Origin: Mucilaginibacter oryzae
GTDB lineage: Bacteria > Bacteroidota > Bacteroidia > Sphingobacteriales > Sphingobacteriaceae
Direction of reading: 5' to 3'
DNA: 64,000 bases
NCBI RefSeq assembly: GCF_003148845.1
Contig: NZ_QGHA01000009.1
Span: 1-64,000 of the forward strand
A model generated the notes under the pieces. The model was not told the DNA's origin. It made no database searches and saw only the letters and a list, made by a program, of their open reading frames with translations. Shown piece after piece: positions 26,894 to 34,715 of the stretch; position 1 is the stretch's first letter; every line of letters starts with the position of its first letter. Both the position numbers and the translations under genes were made by a program.

Positions 26894-27222
26894 TACTTAA
26901 TTTCCTCCCCTGATTTTTTTGCTACCCTTACTAATTTGCCGGCATCGTTTAATTTACGGCCAACACGGGTTGTTTCACCTGTTTTAGGATCAACCAACGC
27001 CAGGTTCGAAATATGTATAGCAGCTTCTTGTTTAACAATTCCGCCGTTAGGGTTGGCTGCATTAGGTTTGGTGTGTTTAGATACCATGTTGGCACCTTCA
27101 ACAACCGCCCTGTTTTTGTCAACCAAAACCTCAACTACTTTACCCTGAGTTCCTTTAGCATCACCGGCAATAACTTTAACCAGGTCGCCTTTACGGATCT
27201 TTAATTTTACTTTCTTTTCCAT
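26893..27222 (-). CDS. 50S ribosomal protein L24
   Basis: Assembly initiator uL24, 109 residues. KOW motif near the N-terminus (KIRKGDLVKVIAGDAKGTQG) followed by VVVEGANMVSKHTKPNAANP-like rRNA-contacting sequence. One bp after rplN. Confidence 0.97.
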   Translation of the reverse strand: MEKKVKLKIRKGDLVKVIAGDAKGTQGKVVEVLVDKNRAVVEGANMVSKHTKPNAANPNGGIVKQEAAIHISNLALVDPKTGETTRVGRKLNDAGKLVRVAKKSGEEIK

Positions 27223-27223
27223 G

Positions 27224-27592
27224 TTACAATACCTCCGGTGCTAATGATACAATTTTCATAAATTGTTTCTCGCGCAGTTCCCTTGCAACAGGGCCAAAGA
27301 TACGTGTACCTCTTGGCTCGTCCTGGTTGTTTAACAACACAGCTGCGTTATCGTCGAAACGGATATATGAACCGTCTTTTCTGCGGATCTCTTTTTTGGT
27401 ACGCACAACTACGGCTTTGGATACGCTACCTTTTTTCACGTTACCTGATGGCAAAGCGCTTTTTACAGTAACTACAATTTTATCGCCGATTGATGCATAC
27501 CTTTTACCGGTACCACCTAATACACGGATCACTAAAACCTCTTTAGCGCCGCTATTGTCGGCTACTGTTAATCTTGATTCCTGTTGTACCAT
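27224..27592 (-). CDS. 50S ribosomal protein L14
   Basis: Protein uL14, exactly 122 residues as in most bacteria. Signature GDKIVVTVKSALPSGNVKKG and C-terminal GPVARELREKQFMKIVSLAP. It forms an inter-subunit bridge. One bp after rpsQ. Confidence 0.98.
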   Translation of the reverse strand: MVQQESRLTVADNSGAKEVLVIRVLGGTGKRYASIGDKIVVTVKSALPSGNVKKGSVSKAVVVRTKKEIRRKDGSYIRFDDNAAVLLNNQDEPRGTRIFGPVARELREKQFMKIVSLAPEVL

Positions 27593-27593
27593 C

Positions 27594-27848
27594 TTATTTC
27601 GCCCTTTCTAAAATTTCAACTAATCGCCAGTTTTTAGTTTTGCTTAACGGGCGGGTTTCCATAATCAATACGGTATCGCCAACACCGCAGGTGTTAGCTT
27701 CGTCATGAGCTTTAAATTTGGTAGTTTTCTTTACGAATTTACCATAGATAGGGTGCTTAACCTTACGCTCAACGGCTACCACGATAGATTTTTGCATTTT
27801 ATTGCTTACTACCAGGCCGATACGTGTTTTTCTTAAATTTCTTTCCAT
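27594..27848 (-). CDS. 30S ribosomal protein S17
   Basis: OB-fold 16S rRNA-binding protein uS17, 84 residues: KTRIGLVVSNKMQKSIVVAV and KFKAHDEANTCGVGDTVLIM, ending in the basic KTKNWRLVEILERAK. 19 bp after rpmC. Confidence 0.98.
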   Translation of the reverse strand: MERNLRKTRIGLVVSNKMQKSIVVAVERKVKHPIYGKFVKKTTKFKAHDEANTCGVGDTVLIMETRPLSKTKNWRLVEILERAK

Positions 27849-27867
27849 TTTACTAATGTTTAAAAAA

Positions 27868-28077
27868 TTAATTCTTATCAGAAGCGGCCGCCGCTTTACG
27901 TTTTGTTAATTCAGTATTTAACTGAGCAATTCCTTTGCGTACTTTGGTTATACGTGACGGGTTCTCAATAGCTGAAACTGCATGCGCGAATTTCAATTTG
28001 GTTAGGGTAGCCCTTTCCTCGCTGATCTTTGCAACAATCTCTTCAGTTGATAGGCCCAAAATTTCTGAGTTTTTCAT
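27868..28077 (-). CDS. 50S ribosomal protein L29
   Basis: Protein uL29 at the exit tunnel rim, 69 residues, two long helices with VAKISEERATLTKLKFAHAV and ENPSRITKVRKGIAQLNTEL. A 125-bp gap separates it from rplP upstream; this gap also holds an imperfect AAGTTT...ACAAC / GTTGT...AAACTT inverted pairing. Confidence 0.97.
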   Translation of the reverse strand: MKNSEILGLSTEEIVAKISEERATLTKLKFAHAVSAIENPSRITKVRKGIAQLNTELTKRKAAAASDKN

Positions 28078-28202
28078 TTTTCTTTGTTATTTGTTGTCTG
28101 CTGGCAAGTTTAAACGTTGTATCGTTTTTATTAATGATGGGTGAAATTCGGCATCAACTTCACAACATTAAAACTTTACAACTTTTCAACTAACTCCTCA
28201 AT

Positions 28203-28625
28203 TTATGCTTCTACGTAATCCCTACGTACAATAAATTTAGTTTGCACCGGTAATTTCTGTGCTGCAAGGCGTAAAGCCTCTTTAGCAACTTCCAAAGGCA
28301 CACCTTCGGCTTCGAAAATGATCCTTCCGGGGCGTACTACCGCAACCCAGTATTCAGGAGCACCTTTACCTTTACCCATACGTACCTCTGCAGGTTTTTT
28401 GGTTACAGGTTTGTCAGGGAATATCCTGATCCAAACCTGTCCTTCACGTTTCATAAAACGTGTTACAGCGATACGTGCAGCCTCGATCTGACGGCTGGTG
28501 ATCCATGCCGCTTCGAGTGATTTAACACCAAAAGATCCGAATGAAAGTTCAGCACCACGGGTGGCTAAACCTTTCATCCTGCCTTTTTGCATCTTTCTGA
28601 ACTTCGTTCTTTTTGGCTGTAGCAT
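28203..28625 (-). CDS. 50S ribosomal protein L16
   Basis: Protein uL16 near the peptidyl-transferase and A-site region, 140 residues: MLQPKRTKFRKMQKGRMKGL, RFMKREGQVWIRIFPDKPVT and RMGKGKGAPEYWVAVVRPGR. The arginine loop hydroxylated in some bacteria is present. Between rpsC and rpmC as expected. Confidence 0.98.
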   Translation of the reverse strand: MLQPKRTKFRKMQKGRMKGLATRGAELSFGSFGVKSLEAAWITSRQIEAARIAVTRFMKREGQVWIRIFPDKPVTKKPAEVRMGKGKGAPEYWVAVVRPGRIIFEAEGVPLEVAKEALRLAAQKLPVQTKFIVRRDYVEA

Positions 28626-28637
28626 TTTCTTAAGTAT

Positions 28638-28786
28638 TGAGATTTGAGATTAGAGATTTGAGATTGCTCATCCGCATCTCCAAATCAAAACCTCTTATCT
28701 TGTTATTATCTTTTTTACTTTACAGTTTCAGATGTTGAAGAGATATGTTTTACTCACATCTCATATCTAACATCTCAAATCTGCTT
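28638..28786. repeat. Inverted pair of GAGATTTGAGATT words between rpsC and rplP
   Basis: Left arm GATTTGAGATTAGAGATTTG; right arm ACATCTCAAATCTGC, with ACATCTCATATCTA and GCATCTCCAAATC between. It fills nearly the whole 164-bp gap within the operon and ends at the rpsC stop. Confidence 0.6.
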
Positions 28787-28789
28787 TAA

Positions 28790-29653
28790 TTATCTCTTTC
28801 CGGGGCCGCCTGGACGGTTTCCACCTTGTCCACCCGGACGGTTTCCACCTGGGCGGTTGTTGCCGCCACCACGGCGGTCGCCACCTGGTTTCCTGTCGCC
28901 ACGACGCTCACCGCCGCGCTCGCCGCCTCTTTCGTTACGGCCACCAAAGCCTGGTGCGCCACCTTCTGGCCTGCCACCTTTGCCGCTTGCGCTGCTGGTG
29001 CTGCCAATGTTAGGTGAAAGATCGCGTTTGCCATAAACCTCGCCTTTGCAGATCCATACTTTAACACCTATTTTACCATAGGTAGTTAATGCTTCTGCCA
29101 GTGCATAGTCGATGTCGGCACGGAAAGTGTGCAGAGGAATCCTGCCTTCTTTATATTGCTCGCTACGTGCCATCTCAGCGCCGCCTAAACGGCCTGATGT
29201 CATTACCTTGATACCTTCGGCACCCATACGCATGGTTGCAGCGATAGTGGTTTTCATGGCACGACGGAAAGAGATACGTGCTTCTAATTGTTTAGCAATG
29301 CCTTCAGCTACTAATTGCGCGTCAAGCTCAGGGCGTTTGATCTCGAAAATGTTGATCTGAACTTCCTTTTTGGTAAGTTTTTTCAACTCTTCCTTGATCT
29401 TATCAACTTCCTGGCCGCCTTTACCAATCACAATACCCGGACGGGCAGTGTGGATGGTTACGGTAATACGTTTTAAAGTACGCTCGATAACTACTTTTGA
29501 TACACCACCTTTAGCGATACGAGCTGAAAGGTATTTGCGGATTTTTTCGTCTTCAACTAATTTATCGGAGTAGTTGTTGCCACCGAACCAGTTAGAATCC
29601 CAGCCTCTGATGATGCCTAACCTGTTACCTATTGGATGTGCTTTCTGTCCCAT
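28790..29653 (-). CDS. 30S ribosomal protein S3 with long Gly/Arg-rich tail
   Basis: mRNA-entry protein uS3, 287 residues against about 230 in E. coli. The KH domain (GRPGIVIGKGGQEVDKIKEE) and C-terminal domain (VMTSGRLGGAEMARSEQYKE, ALTTYGKIGVKVWICKGEVY) are complete to about residue 220. The last 60 or so residues are a low-complexity Gly/Arg/Pro/Asn tail with RGG-like steps (NERGGERGGERRGDRKPGGD). The tail should be disordered and RNA-binding. Such tails occur in some Bacteroidota S3 proteins. Confidence 0.97.
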   Translation of the reverse strand: MGQKAHPIGNRLGIIRGWDSNWFGGNNYSDKLVEDEKIRKYLSARIAKGGVSKVVIERTLKRITVTIHTARPGIVIGKGGQEVDKIKEELKKLTKKEVQINIFEIKRPELDAQLVAEGIAKQLEARISFRRAMKTTIAATMRMGAEGIKVMTSGRLGGAEMARSEQYKEGRIPLHTFRADIDYALAEALTTYGKIGVKVWICKGEVYGKRDLSPNIGSTSSASGKGGRPEGGAPGFGGRNERGGERGGERRGDRKPGGDRRGGGNNRPGGNRPGGQGGNRPGGPGKR

Positions 29654-29659
29654 GTTAAA

Positions 29660-30082
29660 TTAATTGTTTTCGTTTTTAGTATCCACAACAAGTGTTACGT
29701 GGTTTGAGCGTTTGCGGATACGGTATCCCCTGCCCTGTGGAGCCGGACGTAACCTTTTTAGCTGACGGCCACCGCCTACTGATACTTCTTTTACAAAAAG
29801 ATCATCGGCGTTTTTACCTTCGTTTTTAGCCTGCCAGTTGTTAATTGCCGATAAAAGCAATTTTTCAACGCGGATAGCTGCTTCTTTATTAGTGAATTTT
29901 AAGATGCTTAATGCCTTAAATACGTTTTCACCGCGGATCAGATCAACCACCAAACGCATTTTGCGTGGTGAAGTTGGACAGTCCTGTAACTTAGCAACAG
30001 AAGCGCCACCTACTACAGCTTTTGCAGCTTCTTTTTGTTGCCTGATTTGTACAGACCTTTTAATTTTTGTTGTTGCTTCCAT
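29660..30082 (-). CDS. 50S ribosomal protein L22
   Basis: Protein uL22 lining the exit tunnel, 140 residues. Core LQDCPTSPRKMRLVVDLIRG and the hairpin RLRPAPQGRGYRIRKRSNHV, the region where macrolide-resistance changes occur. An N-terminal extension of about 30 residues (KIKRSVQIRQQKEAAKAVVG) exceeds the E. coli protein. 6 bp after rpsS. Confidence 0.97.
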   Translation of the reverse strand: MEATTKIKRSVQIRQQKEAAKAVVGGASVAKLQDCPTSPRKMRLVVDLIRGENVFKALSILKFTNKEAAIRVEKLLLSAINNWQAKNEGKNADDLFVKEVSVGGGRQLKRLRPAPQGRGYRIRKRSNHVTLVVDTKNENN

Positions 30083-30088
30083 TACCTG

Positions 30089-30355
30089 TTATTTTTTCTT
30101 TTCTGCGTGACCGCGGAATGTACGGGTTGGGGCAAACTCTCCAAGTTTATGTCCAACCATATTTTCTGTTACATACACAGGGATAAACTTGTTACCGTTG
30201 TGTACAGCGAATGTATGACCAACGAAATCAGGAGAGATCATGGAACGACGTGACCATGTTTTTACAACTGATTTTTTATTTGCGTCATTCAGTACCATAA
30301 CTTTCTTATCTAAGTTATGATCAATGTAAGGTCCTTTTTTAATTGAACGAGCCAT
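30089..30355 (-). CDS. 30S ribosomal protein S19
   Basis: Head protein uS19, 88 residues: MARSIKKGPYIDHNLDKKVM and FVGHTFAVHNGNKFIPVYVT, ending GEFAPTRTFRGHAEKKK. It shares one base with the rplB stop. Confidence 0.98.
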   Translation of the reverse strand: MARSIKKGPYIDHNLDKKVMVLNDANKKSVVKTWSRRSMISPDFVGHTFAVHNGNKFIPVYVTENMVGHKLGEFAPTRTFRGHAEKKK

Positions 30356-31182
30356 TATTTCTTCCTTCTTTCAATGATGTAACGATCCGATGATTTCTTC
30401 TTGTCACGGGTTTTGTAGCCTTTAGCCAATAAACCTTTGCGTGAACGTGGGTGACCACCCGAAGCACGGCCTTCACCACCACCCATAGGGTGATCTACCG
30501 GGTTCATAGCTACACCACGTACCCTTGGCCTGCGGCCCAACCAGCGGTTACGGCCTGCTTTACCTAACACCGAGTTAGCCCTTTCGCCATTTGAAACGGT
30601 ACCGATAGTTGCCAAACAAGTTGACAGGATCATACGGGTTTCGCCTGAAGGCAACTTGATGATGGCGTATTTGCCATCACGTGCTGATAACTGAGCGTAA
30701 GTACCGGCGCTGCGGGCAATTACACCACCCTGGCCAGGGTTTAACTCAATGTTGTGAATGATCGAACCAAGAGGGATATTTTTTAATGGTAAGGTATTAC
30801 CTACTTCCGGAGCGGCGGTTTCGCCGGCTGTAACAATTGTACCAACTGTTAAGCCTTCCGGAGCAATCATGTACCTTTTCTCGCCATCAGCAAAGTGTAA
30901 CAGTGCTATACGGGCCGAACGGTTAGGATCGTACTCGATAGTTGCAACTTTTGCCGGGATATCAAACTTATTACGTTTAAAGTCAATTAACCTGTATGCT
31001 TGTTTATGACCACCACCTAAGTAGCGCATAGTCATTTTACCGTCGTTGTTACGACCGCCCGATTTTTTGTTGGCTGCTACCACTAACGATTTTTCAGGAA
31101 CGTTAGTTGTAATATCTGAATTAGATACGTCAACTCTGAAGCGGGTACCCGGGGTAACCGGTTTAAATCTCTTTACTGCCAT
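30355..31182 (-). CDS. 50S ribosomal protein L2
   Basis: Primary 23S rRNA-binding protein uL2 needed for peptidyl-transferase activity; 275 residues. Conserved RNHDGKMTMRYLGGGHKQAY-like segment at about 43-62 and the catalytic-centre region RGVAMNPVDHPMGGGEGRAS with its key histidine. It lies 8 bp after rplW. Confidence 0.98.
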   Translation of the reverse strand: MAVKRFKPVTPGTRFRVDVSNSDITTNVPEKSLVVAANKKSGGRNNDGKMTMRYLGGGHKQAYRLIDFKRNKFDIPAKVATIEYDPNRSARIALLHFADGEKRYMIAPEGLTVGTIVTAGETAAPEVGNTLPLKNIPLGSIIHNIELNPGQGGVIARSAGTYAQLSARDGKYAIIKLPSGETRMILSTCLATIGTVSNGERANSVLGKAGRNRWLGRRPRVRGVAMNPVDHPMGGGEGRASGGHPRSRKGLLAKGYKTRDKKKSSDRYIIERRKK

Positions 31183-31190
31183 CTCTATAA

Positions 31191-31481
31191 TTATATATTG
31201 CTGTAAAAATCAATTACTTCTCCGTCCTTCAACGTAACGATCGCTTTTTTGTAAGTAGCTGAACGGCCCTGAACGGCACCAGCCTTAGTATTGCGGGTTT
31301 TTAGTTTACCGACGTATTTCATGGTGTTCACCGCAGTGATGTTTACACCGTACATGGCCTCAATGGCACTTTTGATCTGAATTTTGTTAGCCCTGTGATC
31401 AACTTTGAAAGCATAACGGTTAAGCTTGTCAGTTAACTGCGTAACTTTTTCAGTAAGTAGGGGTTGTTTTAAAATTTCCAT
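31191..31481 (-). CDS. 50S ribosomal protein L23
   Basis: Tunnel-exit protein uL23, docking site for trigger factor and SRP; 96 residues. Conserved PLLTEKVTQLTDKLNRYAFK and YGVNITAVNTMKYVGK. 2 bp after rplD. Confidence 0.97.
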   Translation of the reverse strand: MEILKQPLLTEKVTQLTDKLNRYAFKVDHRANKIQIKSAIEAMYGVNITAVNTMKYVGKLKTRNTKAGAVQGRSATYKKAIVTLKDGEVIDFYSNI

Positions 31482-31483
31482 AA

Positions 31484-32116
31484 TTACTTAGCTAATGCTT
31501 CCTCCAAAGTTTTAACAGCACCTGTGGTAAGCAACAATTTGCCTGCGTTTAACACATCATAAGTGTTTAACTGCTCAACAGAAATTACTTTGCTTTTTTT
31601 CAGGTTTCTGCTTGATAAATAAACATTGTTATTTTCAGCGCCTGCTACTACCAATAATGTTTTATCATTAGTAACATTCAAATCGGCCTCCAGCTTAATG
31701 TAGTTTTTAGTTTTGATGGTATCAAAATTAAAATCTTCCAACACTAAGATGTTGTTATCTTTTGCTTTGTATGATAAAGCAGAGTTACGGGCCAATGATT
31801 TAAGCTTTTTGTTTAATTTGAAGCTGTAATCACGTGGTTGCGGACCGAATACACGGCCACCACCGTTAAATAATGGTGATTTGATACCACCGGCACGGGC
31901 ACCGCCTGTACCTTTTTGCTTATATAGCTTGCGGGTTGAACCTGCAATCTCATTACGCTGTTTTGATTTGTGTGTACCCTGACGTTGGTTAGCAAGATAT
32001 TGCTTAACATCAAGATAGATAGCGTGATCATTTGGCTCAATACCGAAGATCGACTCAGGAAGCTGCACCTTGGCACCTGTTTCTTTACCTGATACGTTTA
32101 ATACGTTAACTTCCAT
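31484..32116 (-). CDS. 50S ribosomal protein L4
   Basis: Protein uL4, 210 residues, with the extended tunnel loop rich in Gly/Arg/Lys (YKQKGTGGARAGGIKSPLFN) and NSALSYKAKDNNILVLEDFN. In E. coli it represses the S10 operon; whether this happens here is unknown. 1 bp after rplC. Confidence 0.97.
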   Translation of the reverse strand: MEVNVLNVSGKETGAKVQLPESIFGIEPNDHAIYLDVKQYLANQRQGTHKSKQRNEIAGSTRKLYKQKGTGGARAGGIKSPLFNGGGRVFGPQPRDYSFKLNKKLKSLARNSALSYKAKDNNILVLEDFNFDTIKTKNYIKLEADLNVTNDKTLLVVAGAENNNVYLSSRNLKKSKVISVEQLNTYDVLNAGKLLLTTGAVKTLEEALAK

Positions 32117-32117
32117 C

Positions 32118-32735
32118 TTATTTATCCACTATTACAAATGAACCCTTAGCTCCGGGGATGGAACCTTTAACTACTAACAGATTCTGCTCGGCGAAAACCT
32201 TGACTACTTCAAGGTTTTGTACTTTAACCCGAACATTTCCGGTTTGACCAGCCATACGCATACCTTTAAATACACGTGAAGGCCATGATGACGCACCCAA
32301 TGAACCCGGCGCACGTAAACGGTTGTGCTGACCGTGGGTTTGCATACCCACACCGCCAAAACCGTGACGTTTTACCACACCCTGAAAACCTTTACCTTTT
32401 GAGGTACCTACCACATCAACAAAATCGCCGGCAGCAAAAATATCGACAGTAACGGTGTCGCCTAATGCTTTTTGATCCTCGAAAGTTTTGAATTCAACCA
32501 GTTTACGCTTTGGAGCTGTACCGGCTTTCTGGAAGTGTCCTTTTAAAGGGGCAGAAGTGTTTTTTTCCTTTTTGTCGCCATACGCTAACTGAACAGCAGC
32601 GTATCCGTCTGTTTCCACAGACCTAACTTGTGTTACCACGCAAGGGCCAGCTTCGATTACTGTACAAGGAATGTTTTTCCCTGTCTCGTCGAAAATGCTG
32701 GTCATTCCTACTTTTTTACCAATAATTCCTGACAT
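32118..32735 (-). CDS. 50S ribosomal protein L3
   Basis: Protein uL3, 205 residues from the ATG at 32735. An ATG at 32759 would add MGNKTNKK, but MSGIIGKKVGMTSIFDETGK is the standard N-terminus. Signatures GTSKGKGFQGVVKRHGFGGV and THGQHNRLRAPGSLGASSWP. It is the first gene of this operon: a consensus promoter lies 75-105 bp upstream. rpsJ, the usual upstream partner, is not next to it. Confidence 0.97.
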   Translation of the reverse strand: MSGIIGKKVGMTSIFDETGKNIPCTVIEAGPCVVTQVRSVETDGYAAVQLAYGDKKEKNTSAPLKGHFQKAGTAPKRKLVEFKTFEDQKALGDTVTVDIFAAGDFVDVVGTSKGKGFQGVVKRHGFGGVGMQTHGQHNRLRAPGSLGASSWPSRVFKGMRMAGQTGNVRVKVQNLEVVKVFAEQNLLVVKGSIPGAKGSFVIVDK

Positions 32736-33783
32736 TTTTTTATTTGTTTTATTGCCCATCGAAGCAGTAGGGCTTCGTTCAAGGCATATTTCTCCCCCGA
32801 AAGGGACGGCAAAGATAGAAACTTTGTATTAATTATCAAATAGTTAGTAAGTTATTTTTTCATAATTTTTGCAACGGTGTTTTAACAACTGTCCGGAAGT
32901 TATTTCGCTATGCTTTAGTTGGTTTGATTTTGGGGTGGGGATAGCAGGTTTTAGGGGCGTTTTTGGATGGCCGGGCAAACCGCGGCGTAAAACGGAGGCG
33001 GGGTTGGGAAAATTTGTGGGGAAAACAATACCAATTGCCGGTTATAACTCACTTTTAATAGTCGCCTGGTAAATAATAAAGGAATAAGCAAGCAGGATGA
33101 TGCGCGAGGACGCTTGTAGTATGGGAGACGCTACTTAATAAACATTTAGCTTCACGATACACCTGAAATAACGGGAAGATTAAACTCCAATAAAACGGAA
33201 ATTTCATAAAGAAATTCTCACACAAATCAACTTTTATCCGGACACAATTAAACGAATTACACGAATGCCCATTTTTTGTTATTGTGGCATTCGTGTAATT
33301 CGATAATTCGTAACAATTTCGTGTGAAAATTTCAGGCTATTAAAGATAGATCGCTGTTAAAAAGTAACGCTATTGACTACGCCAAGAGGCCTCACCCCAG
33401 CCCTCTCCAAAGGAGAGGGAGCCGTCAAACTAAGCAAAGCGCGGTGGCTTGTGCGATTCCCTCTTGAGAGTATAGCCGTCAACTTAAGCAAAAGCAATGG
33501 ATTGTGCGATTCCCCTCTTGAGAGGGGTGGAGGGGTGTGTTATTCTGTGCGAGGTTTATCGCTTGCATAACACACCCCGCCCTCGCGCTTTCCCGTCGCG
33601 CGCCCCTCTCAAGAGGGGATTTTAAAAGCTTGATTCCTTAACTTGACGGCTATGCCCCGGAGAGGAGAACTTAAAAGCTTGAATTTATTAACTTGACGGC
33701 TATGCCCCATAGCAAAGGGCGCCCTTGTTTCTTAAAGTCCTCTCCCCCGAAGAGGATTTAGGTGAGGCCACACCCGCAAACCC
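32736..33783. other. 1-kb gene-free, repeat-rich region upstream of rplC
   Basis: No credible gene. From right to left on the plus map: the rplC promoter (32810-32840); a G-rich stretch at 32920-33030; a perfect 17-bp inverted repeat CGAATTACACGAATGCC / GGCATTCGTGTAATTCG (33253-33269 with 33286-33302); and at 33385-33770 mixed palindromic repeats with CTCTCAAGAGGGG and CTCTCCAAAGGAGAG cores. A TTAACTTGACGGCTATGCCCC unit appears twice (near 33642 and 33690) and its inverse AGCCGTCAAnnTAAGCAAA twice (near 33420 and 33476). Confidence 0.6.
32810..32840 (-). promoter_or_regulatory. Bacteroidota-type promoter for the rplC-rplQ operon
   Basis: On the minus strand TTTG (32840-32837), a 19-bp spacer, then TATCTTTG (32817-32810). 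This matches the group's vegetative consensus TTTG-N19-TAnnTTTG exactly and lies about 75 bp before the rplC start, leaving room for a leader. Confidence 0.8.
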
Positions 33784-34149
33784 TTAAGGCTTATTGAATA
33801 CCGCGTTATAGGTTACACTTTTAGCCCCCTTAAAATCAACGCGCCGGTTGGGCATACCATCCAATTCCATGGTTCCGTTTACGGTAAACTTAAGCTCGGC
33901 AAAGTTGTAACCGGTTATGGCATGTATAGTGACGGTGTATAACGAATCTTTAATAACGGGGCTCATCGCGAGATCCTTTTGCCAGCTAAGCGGCTTTCCG
34001 TTGCCCCTTACCCCTACCTGTGTTATATTTTTCATCCCTGCCAGGCGCAGGTTTAATTGTATGGTAACATTCCTGGTTTTTTGAACGCAGCCAAATTGCA
34101 TCCACATCAAAAAAATGGCTGAAATAGTTAATAGTTTTTTCATGATCAT
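33784..34149 (-). CDS. Small lipoprotein with a starch-binding-like beta domain
   Basis: A 121-residue exported protein; lipoprotein signal peptide with the lipobox cysteine in WMQFGC (about residue 21). The mature part reads as a single beta-sandwich with VRGNGKPLSWQKDLAMSP, DSLYTVTIHAITGYNFAELK and VNGTMELDGMPNRRVDF, the order of strands seen in CBM20/CBM48-like glycan-binding domains; this is an inferred likeness. Its ATG overlaps the stop of the DoxX-family gene (ATGA), so the two are translationally coupled. Confidence 0.7.
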   Translation of the reverse strand: MIMKKLLTISAIFLMWMQFGCVQKTRNVTIQLNLRLAGMKNITQVGVRGNGKPLSWQKDLAMSPVIKDSLYTVTIHAITGYNFAELKFTVNGTMELDGMPNRRVDFKGAKSVTYNAVFNKP

Positions 34150-34649
34150 TTTTGCTTAGTCAACAAATAATCCAACCCGAAACGGCCGCTGCCGGTAACG
34201 CTGTAAAATAAGGCTACCCACACAAAGCCCAGGGCCGGTAACATGTTCCACAACCCGTTTTGCCATTGCTGCATAAAAACGGCCACCAGCATGGTGCAGC
34301 AGATCAAGATACTGAACAACCGGGTTTGCAGCCCGAGCATTAAAAAAATGCCGCCCACCGCTTCGCTGAACGCGCCGGACCACGCAAAAAACGCCGGGAA
34401 CAATTTGAAGATGCCGCCATACTCCGCAACATCGTTCGGGAACCAGAACGCTACCTCAAAAAAATGCAGGTTGGCATCGGCGGGGCTCCAGGGTAAACCA
34501 AACTTGGCCGAGCCAAAATTGGAGGTGAGTAAATAACCGCATACCACACGCGGGATAAGCAGCAGCAAATCCTGGTACCAATACGGCATGCAGATGGGCG
34601 ATGTGAAACGTTTAAAGTAGCTGATCATATCATTTAAATTTTTCGGCAA
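34146..34649 (-). CDS. DoxX-family membrane protein
   Basis: A 167-residue inner-membrane protein with four hydrophobic helices: LLLLIPRVVCGYLLTSNFG at about 28-46 (the family's R-x-x-x-G start), GGIFKLFPAFFAWSGAFSEA, VGGIFLMLGLQTRLFSILIC and ALGFVWVALFYSVTGSGRFG with the closing S-G-x-G-R-x-G-LDYLL. DoxX proteins are linked to respiratory quinone or oxidative-stress functions in a few cases, but no reaction can be assigned here. A start at residue 8 (MISYFKRF) is also possible. Overlaps the downstream lipoprotein gene by 4 bp. Confidence 0.82.
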   Translation of the reverse strand: MPKNLNDMISYFKRFTSPICMPYWYQDLLLLIPRVVCGYLLTSNFGSAKFGLPWSPADANLHFFEVAFWFPNDVAEYGGIFKLFPAFFAWSGAFSEAVGGIFLMLGLQTRLFSILICCTMLVAVFMQQWQNGLWNMLPALGFVWVALFYSVTGSGRFGLDYLLTKQK

Positions 34650-34715
34650 ATTGGGCTTTTATGCAAAGCAGGTCGCTTCAAATTATAATATGATACATGT
34701 TTAGGCTACTGAAAG

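Noticed and set aside
28786..29067. A 93-codon Ala/Val-rich frame within rpsC
   Set aside because: It is the shifted reading of the Gly/Arg-rich S3 tail.
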